A stretch of 64,000 nt of DNA from Paralvinella palmiformis (taxonomy: Eukaryota; Annelida; Polychaeta; Terebellida; Alvinellidae), in the NCBI GenBank assembly GCA_025642065.1, contig JAODUP010000089.1:171001-235000 (forward strand), written 5' to 3'. Every line of letters starts with the position of its first letter. The first letter of the stretch is position 1. The position numbers were made by a program, and so were the translations under genes. Under the pieces are notes generated by a model. It saw nothing but the letters and a program-made list of their open reading frames with translations. It was not told the DNA's origin and did not search any database. Below are positions 15,518-24,072 of the stretch, one piece after another.

Positions 15518-17464
15518 GTGTGTGTGTGTGTGTGTGGAATAGGTAGAAATATGGAACAAACATTTTCTGTCATAAATCATTCCTACTATAAGAATATCTA
15601 CCACATATTTTCTATTACAGATTGTCCAGATATATCTGAGTTAGGTCAGGGTGTGGAGCCAATATCAGAAGCCATACTACTTGATACACCTTCCCTACCT
15701 AGTGCTTTACAGGTTTGTCATTGACATACAGAAACGATGATGAAATTATTTTGGGTCATTTATTAAAATATAGCATCACTGGTGTAAGAGTGCAGACTAG
15801 TTTGAACCCTGTGGTATCAATAGAGAATGATCTATTTCATTTGTGTGCTTCAGTAATGTGATTAGAAAGAAATGTTTTTTTTTAATATATCATAGTTAAT
15901 GGCTTAAAACTTGCTCAACTACGATTCTACTTTCTCTGTGTCTTGACTGAAATATTTTTCCAGGTATTTGCCAGTGTTGGGGGTCTTGCTCTACTTGCTG
16001 AACACTTGCCATTGTTGTATCCAGAAGTAACACGTCAGGGATCACCAGTAGATGGCAGGAGAGAGGCTGGAGGCAGTGGAGTTGGTCATGATTGGCTTAC
16101 TGTTGAGAATACTGATGAGTTTTGTGAGGTATGTACCCTGTTCACAAAGTAATACACCAGTTTTAGACTAAAACCTCATCTTTCTTTTTAAACATCTCTG
16201 CTGAGGTTTTTTTACATTTGGATTTTAATAGTTAATAGATTTTCCATTCAAAGGAACAATCAAAACAGGTGTGTGTCTTAAAAAATAGCAACCAGTTCAT
16301 TGCTGTCATTTTTTTATGTCATTGACATTCTTAATACAATTTGTCAGACAAGATGAAGAGTCATAGATCATGTTGTATTTGTTCTGTAGATACACTGTTG
16401 TTAAATACACTGTGTTAAATCAATATCTAATATGAGTCATTAAATACACTGTGTTAAATCAATATCTAATATGAGTCATTAAATACACTGTGTTAAATCA
16501 GTGTCTAAAATGAGCCACTTAAAGTATAAAAATCATAGTTATATCTGAAAGGAAGACTCAGGGAAACAAAAAAATCCAGATTTGGAAATGTCATGGTTGT
16601 TGAAGATGTAATAATTATGTAATTTACTCTGACCCTTCATGATTTCAAACTATTGTTACAACATAATATAGATTTATTATACTTAATATATATATATATA
16701 TATATGTATAATACACACTTTGGTGAGTCAAATAAATCAGGGAATTTTTATAATTACTTTCCAGGGAGAAATTAGATAATGTTGTATTAAGTTTACTGTA
16801 GAAACTATTAATGAAGGTCACCTAGTAACAAATTACTGACATGATCAATGATTAGTAGTCAGTTAGTAGTATGAAGGTATCAATAATTAGACATTGACAT
16901 TTCCTGTTCAATATTTATTAATGAACAGCATCCTTAATGTTGCGCCCTATCTAATGATGCAGGAACTCTATGAACCAATACCCTCTAGCCAGGGTTCAAC
17001 TGGAAGCAAACAGACGATGTGTTCAGGCACTATCCATACCACCACACTCACTGGTCGCATTTGGTCTGTTCTTACGTCTGCCTGGATATGCTGAAGTATT
17101 ACTCAGGGAGAAGAGGAAGGCTCAGTGTTTACTTAGGCTGGTGTTAGGTGTTACTGATGATGGAGAAGGAGGTAAGTTGTGTCATCAGATTAGGATCCTG
17201 ATATGGCCTTATTGTCGTATGACAGATAACAATACTATATGGATAAGTTGAAAGATAACTTGGGCCATTAGTACAGTCTCTCTAATAATTTTATTTGTTC
17301 TCTGATATGTAATCTGTCTGTTGAAATTAATTGTTCATGCATATGTGAAAACCCACATTCATGCATGTGTCTACATACAAATATGCATGCGCACACACAC
17401 CCAATATTTATTTACATGTAGGTATGTTTATTTTTGTGTTTTGTGTATATATGTGATATTTGTT

Positions 17465-17500
<36 letters not shown>

Positions 17501-20500
17501 TCATATCCTGACATCACCTGTAGCCAGTTCACTACCAACTCTTCCATTTAATGTGCTCAAGTTGCTATTTGACGCAACTCCACTGAGTACTGATGATGGT
17601 GTATTACTTCGTCGCATGGCACTTGAGATTGGTGCTATCCATCTGGTGCTGGCATGTCTCTCTGTCCTCAGTCATCACGCACCTGTCCGTAACATCCCAG
17701 GCATACATCATGAGGTAAGAACTTCTAAAATCATTGTGCACCATTGTGCACACATTGTGTGTGCTCGCATGCATGTGTGTGCATGCAAGCACTGAAATAC
17801 ACATGTATTAACCCACTCAGACACACACACACTACAATAATTATATAATAAAATATATTGTACTAGATATGTTGTATTAGCTAGATTACCAGTATACCAT
17901 GTACATTTTAGCTTTGTAATAATCTCCTATCGATGATCCAGATTATCTTGGCTGCCTCCCAAGCTGCATGCGCTGTAGGTACACCAGCGCCATCTGTCAG
18001 TGCTCCTAAACCAACCACAGATGAGAAGAGTCAGCAGTACTGGGCAAAAGGCACAGGGTTTGGTACTGGATCAACAGCATCTTATTGGGATGCAGAACAG
18101 GCTCTGATACGTCAGCGCTGTGAAGAAGAACATGTCACATGTCTCCTCCATGTAAGTTGAGTGACAAGTAAATCTATATCTGGTTCAGACTCTTTGGTAT
18201 AGGCATGTGTGTGATTAGAACATTACCAGATATCAGATCCCTTCTCATTCATCTTGACAAATTATTCCAGAACATATTAGCATCACCTTGGACAGCTATT
18301 TATCAGGTTTTCTATTCATTAATTCTGTTGTTGTGTTTGTATTTTGTTTCCTTTAAGTAGACAGACTCGTGAGTAGTAATAATCTGATATCATTCAATAG
18401 ATTTTAAATGAAAGAGATATTCTGGCATACATAATTTTAATCTGCCTATCACTAAAAATATCTGGAATTAATGATAAAATGTGAACAATATTCTGTGTGG
18501 AATATATGTAGTTTATATATATATATATACATATACATACACACACACACTCACCTTGATTGGTGAATGAACAATTATTTATTTCTTGCAGGTTTTAGCC
18601 AGTTTCATTAATCCTGGTGCCTCAGTGAGTCTGGAGCATCTGGATAATGACAGTGATCCTGTACCATTACCACCATCATTACATGAACTTCTCTCGCAGT
18701 CTTGTTTAGTTCCTGCATTATGTTCATATCTCAGGAATGATTCTGGTAATTACTATCATCATGATAACAAGCTGTTATCATACAACATAAACTTATATGG
18801 CATTATTTGATACTGAAATAAGACCTTTTTTATTTGTGTATATGTTAAAAGAGCACCTCCACTGTATTTACTATTTTTATTTACAGTTTTAGATATGGCT
18901 CGTCATGTGCCTCTGTATCGTGCTTTGCTCGAGTTACTCCGTGGTATTGCCGTCTGCCCGATGTTAGTACCACTCTTGCTGCCCCAAGCTAATGACGATG
19001 ACACCAATGTATCTGTCAGCTCACTACTGGACAAGATGAAAGTCTGCGTTGATACTTATGCCTCTCGACTCAAGTAAGTTATTGATTTGAAGTATCACCT
19101 GTTGCATTACATGTTAATTAAAAGCTGAACTCAGTCAGTATTAAACCAAAGTTATATGTTTATCAGAATTTAAATATTGGTGCTTCAATTAGCACAATAC
19201 TTTCATCAATACTAATACACAATAATAATCGCCAATCGGGTGAAAATGTTTCTTTTATGTGTTTTTGTTTTTCCTCTCTTAGAACTAATAAGAAGAGCAA
19301 GATGCAGAGGGAGGAGGATGATTCGGGTGGATTAGCTCTTCTCATACCTGACATTCAGGCTACAGCCAAAGTTGTAGACACAACAATAAACAAAATAAAG
19401 GAAAAAACAGGTCCGTTAATTTGGCATTAACATTAGCCTTTCTTCATTCATCCAGCTGTTGGCAAGTTTAGCGAGTGTATTGTATCCCTTGAGTTGATTT
19501 GGCTAACTTTTGAAAAATTCTGTATTTGGTCAAAACCTTATTTGATGAGGAAAGTTGTTTTTGAGGAAAGTCTTTTTCGTTTCTAAAAACTTCAATTGAA
19601 CGTGTCGTGATTTATGCCTGAAATTTTTGAATCCGTCTCCTGCGGGATAACTGAAATGATTTGTTTGTAGGTACTATGGAACCAAGCCAACAAAGTGAGC
19701 AAGAGTTTTTAGTTTTTGTTTAGTTTTAGGCTAAACTCGAGGCATTGTCTTGAGTTGAAGTTGGTGTTGTCACTTCCTTCAGCCAGATGAATATTAAAAT
19801 AGTGGAGCACATTATTTTGTGGGTAGATCACTAACGTAGGGGGGAGCTTTGTCAGTCAAGAATTTCCTCACAAGTCATGTTTCCACGTGAAATATAGCCG
19901 GATTTTACATTGAAATAGATCATTTTCCAAAGACTAGTAGCTCACAGGTTTGTTGTATGGCTGGAAGAGTCCCTTTAATCCGCCTTACTGAGTGTGTCAG
20001 TATTAAAATAAACTAGATAAATACCCCGAATGTGTTCATCCAAGATTTGCTAATCTTACCTACCTCATCTCGACTGAGTTAGGGTAATTGTGACCCCTTG
20101 TTGGTGATGTTTTTCAGTTGGTTTGCTGCTGCGTGCACAATTATGTATGTAGCTGATCAGAATTAGTAACTTTGTTTCTGCTTTAACAGTGTCCGAAGTA
20201 GAACACGGTGAAGATAGCCCTGTTAATAGTCACCAGGGAGTCACTACATCAGACTGTTCATTTGAAGAAAGATACATGAACATACTCCGTGAATTACAGT
20301 TTGGTAAGTTTGTGGTTTGTGCGTGAACTGTTGATAAAAATATATCAGTGTTGTCAGAATTCAATTCAGTTTGCTGAAAATTCTTTCAGGACAGCCAGTA
20401 AAAGGGCCTAGACGATACATTTAGTGTTGACTGTGACATCCAACTAACATACCACAATAACTGTTTCATTAAATTCTTTATATTACTGACATATAATTGT

Positions 20501-23500
20501 GAGTCTAGAAGGTAAATAGTCGGAATGAATAATGTGTAAATTAATTGTCAGAGTATATTCACTATACTAATATGCCTGTATAGCAGGCTTTAATATGATG
20601 GGTTATCATATTTTTTTACTGTAGATACATACGAGATTGTTGTAGAGGAGGATGGCAAGCTTGAGTTCACAGTTCCACATCATTATGAGTCTAATGTAAA
20701 GGCAGCGGCTGAGGTAAATAATGCATCACGAGCAAGACGACTGGCCCAGGAGGCTGTCACCTTGTCTACTTCATTACCACTCTCTGCTAGCAGCAGTGTG
20801 TTTGTACGATGTGATGAGGAGAGACTTGATGTGTTAAAGGTATGATATTATTAGTTACTATGTTTGTTGTCTGTATTTGTGTGTAAGAGTTGGATGTTCG
20901 TGTATATTTTATGTTAATGAATATTGTACGAAGGTGATGATAATTTCTGATCATATCAATAACCCAGAGCTACCAGTGGTGGGCTGTTTTCAGAACCTGA
21001 CCATTTTTGTCTTGGGTTTTATTAACTTTTGAGGCCACCAGGGATCATTTTGTCATGTTTTCGTAAACAGTCCGAGTTGTCCCATAATCCCAAATGGTCT
21101 GTCTCTGCATAACTATGATAAACATGCAAGTTTGTTGAATATTTAATGGAAGCTGCAAATAATTTATTATATTGAAATAATTAAATGTGCAATGAAAATA
21201 TTTGACCCTAAAATTTTACAAACAGCAATTGTTTTTATGCGAGGGAGTTGGCTATTAAAGGCCTAAAATTTAATAAAGTTATTATCTTAGCATGAAAACA
21301 CCTTTTAGACTCTATTTAACATTAAACCATACTAAAGAATTAGGTGTTTATAAAACGTTCTAACCAAAACACCCAAAATCATGTTGGCTGTCAATTTTAT
21401 GACTGAATGTACATAGATTATTTCTCTTTTGATTTAAGGCTAAAACTATAAAAGTATGCAAATGTCCCAGAATAAGTAAAATTAACTGATAAACAGCCAT
21501 TTTAATATTTAAAAGGGTAACCTCAGAAATACTTCTCCAGTTTTATTCAACTCTGTTCCACACATTAAACAAATAGTTGTAGCATCTGCATTAAAAAGTT
21601 TGTAGTTGACTAGTAAGCCATAACATTTGCATTACCGAATGATACCATCATAGAAATGTCTTTGTGCCATACAGGGAGGACAACCATAGATATTTACTGG
21701 TATGGATATAGTATAATTAGTAATGGCATTGTATCAATAAATAAAGGGAAATATGGGAGTTGTTTTAGTGCTGTGGATCAAATTCAGTTGCTACTTTTCT
21801 TGTCTAACTGATTTATCAAATACTAAACAGTAATGATTGGTGCATTATTTATGTGATTAGTTTTTAATCCAGTGTTCTGTGTAATAAACATCAACGGGTC
21901 GATAAATGTTGTATGTTGTGTTCAAGGCTGTTCTTGCTCAATCAACTGAGTTACTCCCATGCTCCGGTTGATAAAGTTCCAGTGTTAACCTGTGTCTGCT
22001 GAAATGTTTCATCCATTAACAAAAGGCTTTACCTTGACCATCTTGTTTCCCTAATTAATAGGACCATGGCCATATATCCAGGGTAGAACAAGTGCTAAGA
22101 CTAAACACAGCAATCACAGTTCAGTCTAAGAATGATTATCAGTAGATAATTAACAGAGCTGTATAAAGCCATGTGCATCTGTGATGCTCCATAACCCGGG
22201 AAATGGGTTATATGAGATACAAGCTTCAGAAAAGTTAATTTAGTCTGTTTATCAAAGAGATTATTTTGTCCTGTATGTATTCAGCAGATTTGATATTTAA
22301 TTCTTTTTCCTTAATGTTGTTATACCTATTTGGTTTTAGGTGTTAATAACTGGTCCGGCTGACACACCATATGCCAACGGTTGTTTTGAGTTTGATGTGT
22401 ATTTCCCTCAAGATTATCCAAATACACCACCACAGATAAATCTGGAGACTACGGGAAACCATACTGTACGATTTAACCCTAATCTCTATAATGATGGCAA
22501 GGTATGAAACTGTTACTTACTGAAAATTAAGGTTTACACTTTACAATGAAAATTATTTGTCAAGAATAAAGAGTTTATTCTCCATCTGAACATGAATTAA
22601 ATTTTGTATTTCATGAATCAGGTTTGCCTCAGTATCCTGAACACTTGGCATGGACGACCAGAGGAGAAGTGGAATTCACAGACGTCAAGTTTCCTTCAGG
22701 TGTTGGTATCAATTCAATCTTTGATTCTCGTCTCTGAGCCATATTTCAATGAGCCAGGATATGAAAGGTCAAGAGGCACAGCATCTGGAACATGGTGCTG
22801 TAAGGAGTATGATGCCAACATACGTCAGGCCACAGTTAAGTGGGCCATGCTAGAAATGTTGAAGAACCCACCAGCCTGCTTTAGGGAGGTATGTTTAATA
22901 TGGAGAGGCCTGTCGTAGAATAACAGAACTGGTGTTTGTTAGTGTCATGTGAATGAATGGGGAAAGATTGGAGCTTTTAACTGAAAAAGCTAAATGTGGT
23001 GAGGTACAGTAAACAGAGTTGTGTTAGCTAGTGTCTTAGCTGGTAGACAGCAATATAGCTAGCAAACTGTGGTTGTGTTATAAAATTTGGTTTTGTGTGT
23101 GTAATCTGATGTAATCTGATGTGATCTTACCTTTGTTATCTCCAGGTAATAGAATGTCATTTCTGGCTGAAGCGCCATGAGATTATCCGCCAGATAGACG
23201 AGTGGATAGCAGATCTTGAGGCAAACATGAATGACAAACGTGTCAGAAGAGCTATAAGACATAGTTGTGTAGCTCTTAAGGTAACAGAGGCTTCTCTCTC
23301 CCTCTCTATCTATATTTCCCACTCATTTTTTCTATATTCCCAACATACATTATGTTGGTGTTTTTATAAATATAAATTCTGTTTATTATTTGAGGATGTT
23401 TAATATTTTGTTATTAGTAAGATTATCAGCATGTTTTGGTACTCACAATATATTTTGAAAATTTGTAAGTACATTTTCTGATCAACTTTGAGATTTTATT

Positions 23501-24072
23501 TTGGGTTTGAAATGTATTCCTCTGACACTGATTTATTTTTGTTTTAAAGTTTTAATATACTCTACCCAATATAAACAGTTAATGTTTATCAGGTAATTGT
23601 TTTATATTTTCAGCATCATTTCAGCCAACTTAAAGATGAGTTTGCCAAGATGAAGCCTCCAGAATGTATTCCAGGTTCTGCCAGTGAGCACCTCCCTGAT
23701 AATCATCAGGAAGATATGGAGAAACCATGTCAAAGCACAAAGTTACCACAAAACTTGGTCAAAGAGGAGCAGAACCAGGCCGAGGCTAACACAGCATCTT
23801 CAGGTCAAGCCATGTCATCCTTCAACTTCGTTGATGTGGTGGAGTTAGCAGATGAGGACTTTCCCAGCTTCATAAGTGACACAGATTCAGATGTGATGGA
23901 CCTTACCACGCCTGGTCCGTCCGAGATGTTGAACTCACTGGATAATGCATCACAGACACATGTAAACATGAACTCCATATCCCCTTCCAGTCCTTCAGGG
24001 TCTGACGGACAGCAAAATGCAACATCTGGAGAAGTGCAGAAGAACCTTCACAGCAATCTGTACTACTTATGA
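1..24072 (+). CDS. BIRC6: BIRC6 (BRUCE/Apollon), 3' part, 28 exons
   Basis: BIRC6 is a giant cytosolic and membrane-associated inhibitor-of-apoptosis protein. It acts as a combined E2/E3 ubiquitin ligase on caspases, SMAC and LC3, and functions in cytokinesis and autophagy (family knowledge). Seen here are 28 exons joined by consistent splice phases, about 2136 residues, roughly the C-terminal 44% of a protein near 4860 residues in human. The beta-sandwich segment ([23 protein letters not shown]), the helical scaffold ([52 protein letters not shown]) and the E2 domain ([51 protein letters not shown]) all read as BIRC6 without gaps. The N-terminal BIR domain lies left of the window. The exon lengths sum to 3n+1 because of an apparent single-base frameshift in exon 17. 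The first intron retained with a non-standard donor is GC-AG. I see no competing identification. Confidence 0.97.
1052..1237 (+). CDS. BIRC6: BIRC6 window exon 2, GC donor
   Basis: Acceptor CCATTCCAG in phase 1. Encodes [20 protein letters not shown] through LQNFAPIG. The only junction that keeps the conserved reading [12 protein letters not shown] is ATTG|GCAAGT, a GC-AG intron. The nearby GT at 1242 would shift the frame. Confidence 0.9.
1464..1664 (+). CDS. BIRC6: BIRC6 window exon 3
   Basis: Acceptor ATATTTCCAG, donor A|GTAAGT, phase 1 at both ends. Encodes [19 protein letters not shown] and [15 protein letters not shown], among the best conserved stretches of the family and part of a beta-sandwich module. 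Confidence 0.95.
2136..2409 (+). CDS. BIRC6: BIRC6 window exon 4
   Basis: Acceptor TTCTTTAG, entered in phase 1, donor AG|GTATTC in phase 2. Encodes [14 protein letters not shown] and [20 protein letters not shown], completing the beta-sandwich begun in the previous exon. A run of G follows just inside the intron. Confidence 0.95.
2535..2571. repeat. (TA)n microsatellite
   Basis: TA dinucleotides abutting the left end of the Tigger-like element; a second TA tract abuts its right end (about 4354-4382). Confidence 0.9.
2572..4347 (+). mobile_element. Internally deleted Tigger/pogo-like DNA transposon
   Basis: Terminal inverted repeats: AGTAAAAGTTGGTTATAA near 2574 and its exact complement ending at 4346. 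It is inserted in a TA-rich tract, as expected for TA target duplication. The interior carries a broken reading like a CENP-B/pogo helix-turn-helix ([16 protein letters not shown], then a stop) near 3600, and a tail like [18 protein letters not shown] near 3870. The catalytic part is missing. Sits in a BIRC6 intron. Confidence 0.7.
2713..3319. mobile_element. TTAA-flanked MITE nested in the Tigger-like element
   Basis: TTAA at 2713-2716 and 3316-3319 bound a segment of about 600 bases. Its ends, AGGGATAGTCCACC and GGTGGACTGTCCCT, are inverted repeats at 13 of 14 positions. TTAA duplication points to the piggyBac group. No coding frame inside. Confidence 0.7.
4752..5002 (+). CDS. BIRC6: BIRC6 window exon 5
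   Basis: Acceptor TTTACACACAG, phase 2 in, donor G|GTCAGT, phase 1 out. Encodes [16 protein letters not shown] and [14 protein letters not shown], which match the [12 protein letters not shown] segment of the human protein. Confidence 0.94.
5113..5147. repeat. (GT)n microsatellite
   Basis: GT dinucleotide run in the intron between BIRC6 window exons 5 and 6. Confidence 0.9.
5207..5300 (+). CDS. BIRC6: BIRC6 window exon 6
   Basis: Acceptor GTTCTTCAG, phase 1 in, donor AG|GTAATA, phase 2 out. Encodes [20 protein letters not shown], colinear with the GRLNGLSSDSTIDILYQLG stretch of human BIRC6. Confidence 0.93.
5301..7799 (+). other. BIRC6: BIRC6 intron with one SINE
   Basis: A 2.5-kb intron. 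Apart from a tRNA-derived SINE at about 6590-6920 I see nothing recognisable. The short open frames in it have no homology to the neighbouring exons. Confidence 0.6.
6590..6920 (-). mobile_element. tRNA-derived SINE, type B
   Basis: On the minus strand the head reads GGTGGTCTAGCAGTTAAGCA (A-box-like), then GGTTCGGTCCC (B box), followed by a tRNA-unrelated body. A second, partial copy of the body (GTGAGCCAAGAAATTAATCT) is at about 36570-36640. Confidence 0.65.
7800..8018 (+). CDS. BIRC6: BIRC6 window exon 7
   Basis: Acceptor TTATTTTAG, phase 2 at both ends. Encodes [18 protein letters not shown] and [20 protein letters not shown]. The reading frame stays open past the donor (AG|GTTTGT), but homology stops there. 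Confidence 0.93.
8337..8929 (+). CDS. BIRC6: BIRC6 window exon 8
   Basis: The largest internal exon here, 593 nt. Acceptor ATCCTTACAG, phase 2 in, donor G|GTATGC, phase 1 out. Encodes [20 protein letters not shown] and [20 protein letters not shown], then a low-complexity Ser-rich stretch ([20 protein letters not shown]) that is probably disordered. Confidence 0.94.
8930..9704 (+). other. BIRC6: BIRC6 intron with two microsatellites
   Basis: Holds (TA)n at about 9182-9210 and a (GT)n-(TA)n compound tract at about 9411-9485; nothing else seen. Confidence 0.7.
9705..9901 (+). CDS. BIRC6: BIRC6 window exon 9
   Basis: Acceptor TATTTTTAG, phase 1 in, donor AGG|GTATGT, phase 0 out. Encodes [20 protein letters not shown] and [11 protein letters not shown] (human: [23 protein letters not shown]). 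Confidence 0.94.
9902..12004 (+). other. BIRC6: BIRC6 intron, mostly featureless
   Basis: A 2.1-kb AT-rich intron with (TA)n at about 9926-9963. The segment about 11060-11650 is less AT-rich and may be an old unrecognised repeat; no frame or terminal repeats could be made out. Confidence 0.5.
12005..12143 (+). CDS. BIRC6: BIRC6 window exon 10
   Basis: Acceptor ACATTTTTCAG, phase 0 in, donor G|GTATGG, phase 1 out. Encodes [20 protein letters not shown] and [13 protein letters not shown]. It lies downstream of the longest-but-one BIRC6 intron in the window. Confidence 0.93.
12478..12530. repeat. (GT)n compound microsatellite
   Basis: GT run interrupted by a GCATGCGCGCGC core, in the intron before BIRC6 window exon 11. 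Confidence 0.85.
12575..12811 (+). CDS. BIRC6: BIRC6 window exon 11
   Basis: Acceptor TTTTTTTACAG, donor G|GTAAGT, phase 1 at both ends. Encodes [26 protein letters not shown]-like [10 protein letters not shown] and [19 protein letters not shown]. The last part is the start of the ubiquitin-like fold described in BIRC6 structures. Confidence 0.95.
12929..13063 (+). CDS. BIRC6: BIRC6 window exon 12
   Basis: Acceptor TCATCATACAG, donor G|GTAAGG, phase 1 at both ends. Begins [19 protein letters not shown] (human DTPSITAKLISEQKDDKEK), then an acidic, poorly conserved linker. Confidence 0.9.
13351..13426 (+). mobile_element. 3' fragment of SINE type A with (ATC)n tail
   Basis: CATTTAGCCTACCATGTGCA and GTGGCCGTAAAACA match the 3' end of the type A SINE, followed by a long (ATC)n tail. 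The head is missing, the usual result of 5' truncation. Confidence 0.7.
13558..13750 (+). mobile_element. tRNA-derived SINE type A, full length
   Basis: Head GGCCTCCGTGGTCTAACTGG (A box 13569-13580) and GTTCGAACC (B box near 13614), then the body CACTACCACCTGAG, TTGACTTCGCTTCATTACC, CATTTAGCCTACCATG and an ATC-rich tail. Further copies at 31735, 45019, 50079 and 60393 define the family. Confidence 0.8.
14675..14821 (+). CDS. BIRC6: BIRC6 window exon 13
   Basis: Acceptor TTACTTCTGCAG, donor G|GTATGA, phase 1 at both ends. Encodes the basic, Ser/Pro-rich [19 protein letters not shown] (human SATPPRPPSRRGR) and then [13 protein letters not shown]. Confidence 0.93.
15310..15465 (+). CDS. BIRC6: BIRC6 window exon 14
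   Basis: Acceptor GTTATTTCAG, donor G|GTAAGT, phase 1 at both ends. Encodes [20 protein letters not shown] and [13 protein letters not shown], part of the ubiquitin-like segment. The donor runs straight into a (GT)n tract. Confidence 0.93.
15470..15536. repeat. (GT)n/(GTAT)n microsatellite at a splice donor
   Basis: Starts inside the donor GTAAGTGTGT of BIRC6 window exon 14, with a (GTAT)n middle. Confidence 0.9.
15621..15712 (+). CDS. BIRC6: BIRC6 window exon 15
   Basis: Acceptor TCTATTACAG, phase 1 in, donor CAG|GTTTGT, phase 0 out. A 92-nt exon encoding [18 protein letters not shown] (human GILDESLLETCPIQSPLQ). Confidence 0.92.
15964..16128 (+). CDS. BIRC6: BIRC6 window exon 16
   Basis: Acceptor ATTTTTCCAG, donor GAG|GTATGT, phase 0 at both ends. 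Encodes [20 protein letters not shown] and [14 protein letters not shown] (human FAGMGGLALIAERLPMLYPE, FEWVTIEQSGELVYE). Confidence 0.93.
16401..16520. repeat. 39-bp tandem repeat, three copies
   Basis: Three head-to-tail units beginning AAATACACTGTGTTAAATCA. The first two are near identical and the third is diverged. In the intron between BIRC6 window exons 16 and 17. Confidence 0.85.
16963..17171 (+). CDS. BIRC6: BIRC6 window exon 17, apparent frameshift
   Basis: Acceptor AATGATGCAG. The phase-0 frame coming from exon 16 starts [10 protein letters not shown], which fits the family, but it soon leaves homology and stops. The conserved [20 protein letters not shown] and [12 protein letters not shown] are in the next frame. 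The switch falls between about 16985 and 17025. The donor G|GTAAGT fits the second frame (phase 1). One surplus base explains it: an assembly indel, a polymorphism or a broken allele. Confidence 0.85.
17465..17499 (+). repeat. BIRC6: (TA)n tract forming a 3' splice site
   Basis: TA repeats run directly into the TAG acceptor of BIRC6 window exon 18. There is no polypyrimidine tract between them and the exon. Confidence 0.85.
17500..17714 (+). CDS. BIRC6: BIRC6 window exon 18
   Basis: Entered in phase 1 from an acceptor lying inside a (TA)n tract; donor GAG|GTAAGA, phase 0. Encodes [40 protein letters not shown] and [14 protein letters not shown]. Confidence 0.95.
17942..18151 (+). CDS. BIRC6: BIRC6 window exon 19
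   Basis: Acceptor CGATGATCCAG, donor CAT|GTAAGT, phase 0, 70 codons. Encodes [20 protein letters not shown] and [10 protein letters not shown], nearly identical to human BIRC6. Confidence 0.96.
18152..18591 (+). other. BIRC6: BIRC6 intron
   Basis: Only a short (TA)n/(CA)n tract near 18516-18550 is seen. Confidence 0.6.
18592..18745 (+). CDS. BIRC6: BIRC6 window exon 20
   Basis: Acceptor TTTCTTGCAG, phase 0 in, donor G|GTAATT, phase 1 out. Encodes [16 protein letters not shown] and [20 protein letters not shown]. Confidence 0.95.
18887..19073 (+). CDS. BIRC6: BIRC6 window exon 21
   Basis: Acceptor TTATTTACAG, phase 1 in, donor AA|GTAAGT, phase 2 out. Encodes [20 protein letters not shown] and [16 protein letters not shown]. 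Confidence 0.96.
19283..19410 (+). CDS. BIRC6: BIRC6 window exon 22
   Basis: Acceptor CCTCTCTTAG, phase 2 in, phase 1 out. Encodes a basic/acidic linker and [18 protein letters not shown] (human EGLTLLVPDIQKTAEIVY). The donor ACAG|GTCCGT is weak. Confidence 0.9.
19411..20189 (+). other. BIRC6: BIRC6 intron
   Basis: No repeat or frame recognised in these 779 bases. Confidence 0.6.
20190..20303 (+). CDS. BIRC6: BIRC6 window exon 23
   Basis: Acceptor GCTTTAACAG, donor G|GTAAGT, phase 1 at both ends. Encodes an acidic stretch and [14 protein letters not shown] (human LEEKYVAVMKKLQF). Confidence 0.92.
20625..20839 (+). CDS. BIRC6: BIRC6 window exon 24 (start of UBC region)
   Basis: Acceptor TTTTACTGTAG, phase 1 in, donor AAG|GTATGA, phase 0 out. 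Encodes [20 protein letters not shown] and [16 protein letters not shown], the first helix and strand of the E2 fold. Confidence 0.96.
20840..22339 (+). other. BIRC6: BIRC6 intron before the UBC core
   Basis: A 1.5-kb AT-rich intron with nothing recognisable. Confidence 0.6.
22340..22501 (+). CDS. BIRC6: BIRC6 window exon 25 (UBC core)
   Basis: Acceptor TTGGTTTTAG, donor AAG|GTATGA, phase 0, 54 codons. Encodes [38 protein letters not shown] and [12 protein letters not shown]. The RFNPN stretch takes the place of the HPN motif of ordinary E2 enzymes. Confidence 0.97.
22622..22888 (+). CDS. BIRC6: BIRC6 window exon 26 (catalytic Cys)
   Basis: Acceptor CATGAATCAG, donor GAG|GTATGT, phase 0, 89 codons. 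The second codon (TGC, 22625-22627) is the E2 active-site Cys in [17 protein letters not shown]. It is followed by [31 protein letters not shown] and [13 protein letters not shown]. All expected E2 residues are present, so the enzyme should be active. Confidence 0.97.
23146..23280 (+). CDS. BIRC6: BIRC6 window exon 27
   Basis: Acceptor TTATCTCCAG, donor AAG|GTAACA, phase 0, 45 codons. Encodes [20 protein letters not shown] and [14 protein letters not shown], matching the helices after the human E2 fold (VIHKHFYLKRVEIMAQCEEW). Confidence 0.95.
23614..24072 (+). CDS. BIRC6: BIRC6 last coding exon, acidic tail and stop
   Basis: Acceptor TATTTTCAG, phase 0; stop TGA at 24070-24072. Begins [17 protein letters not shown], like the human HTAQLREELLKLPCPE. 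The remaining roughly 130 residues are Ser/Asp/Glu-rich and longer than the human tail. They include [18 protein letters not shown], a hydrophobic patch followed by acidic residues that resembles a SUMO-interaction motif (inference). Confidence 0.94.
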   Translation, partial: HHFSQLKDEFAKMKPPECIPGSASEHLPDNHQEDMEKPCQSTKLPQNLVKEEQNQAEANTASSGQAMSSFNFVDVVELADEDFPSFISDTDSDVMDLTTPGPSEMLNSLDNASQTHVNMNSISPSSPSGSDGQQNATSGEVQKNLHSNLYYL

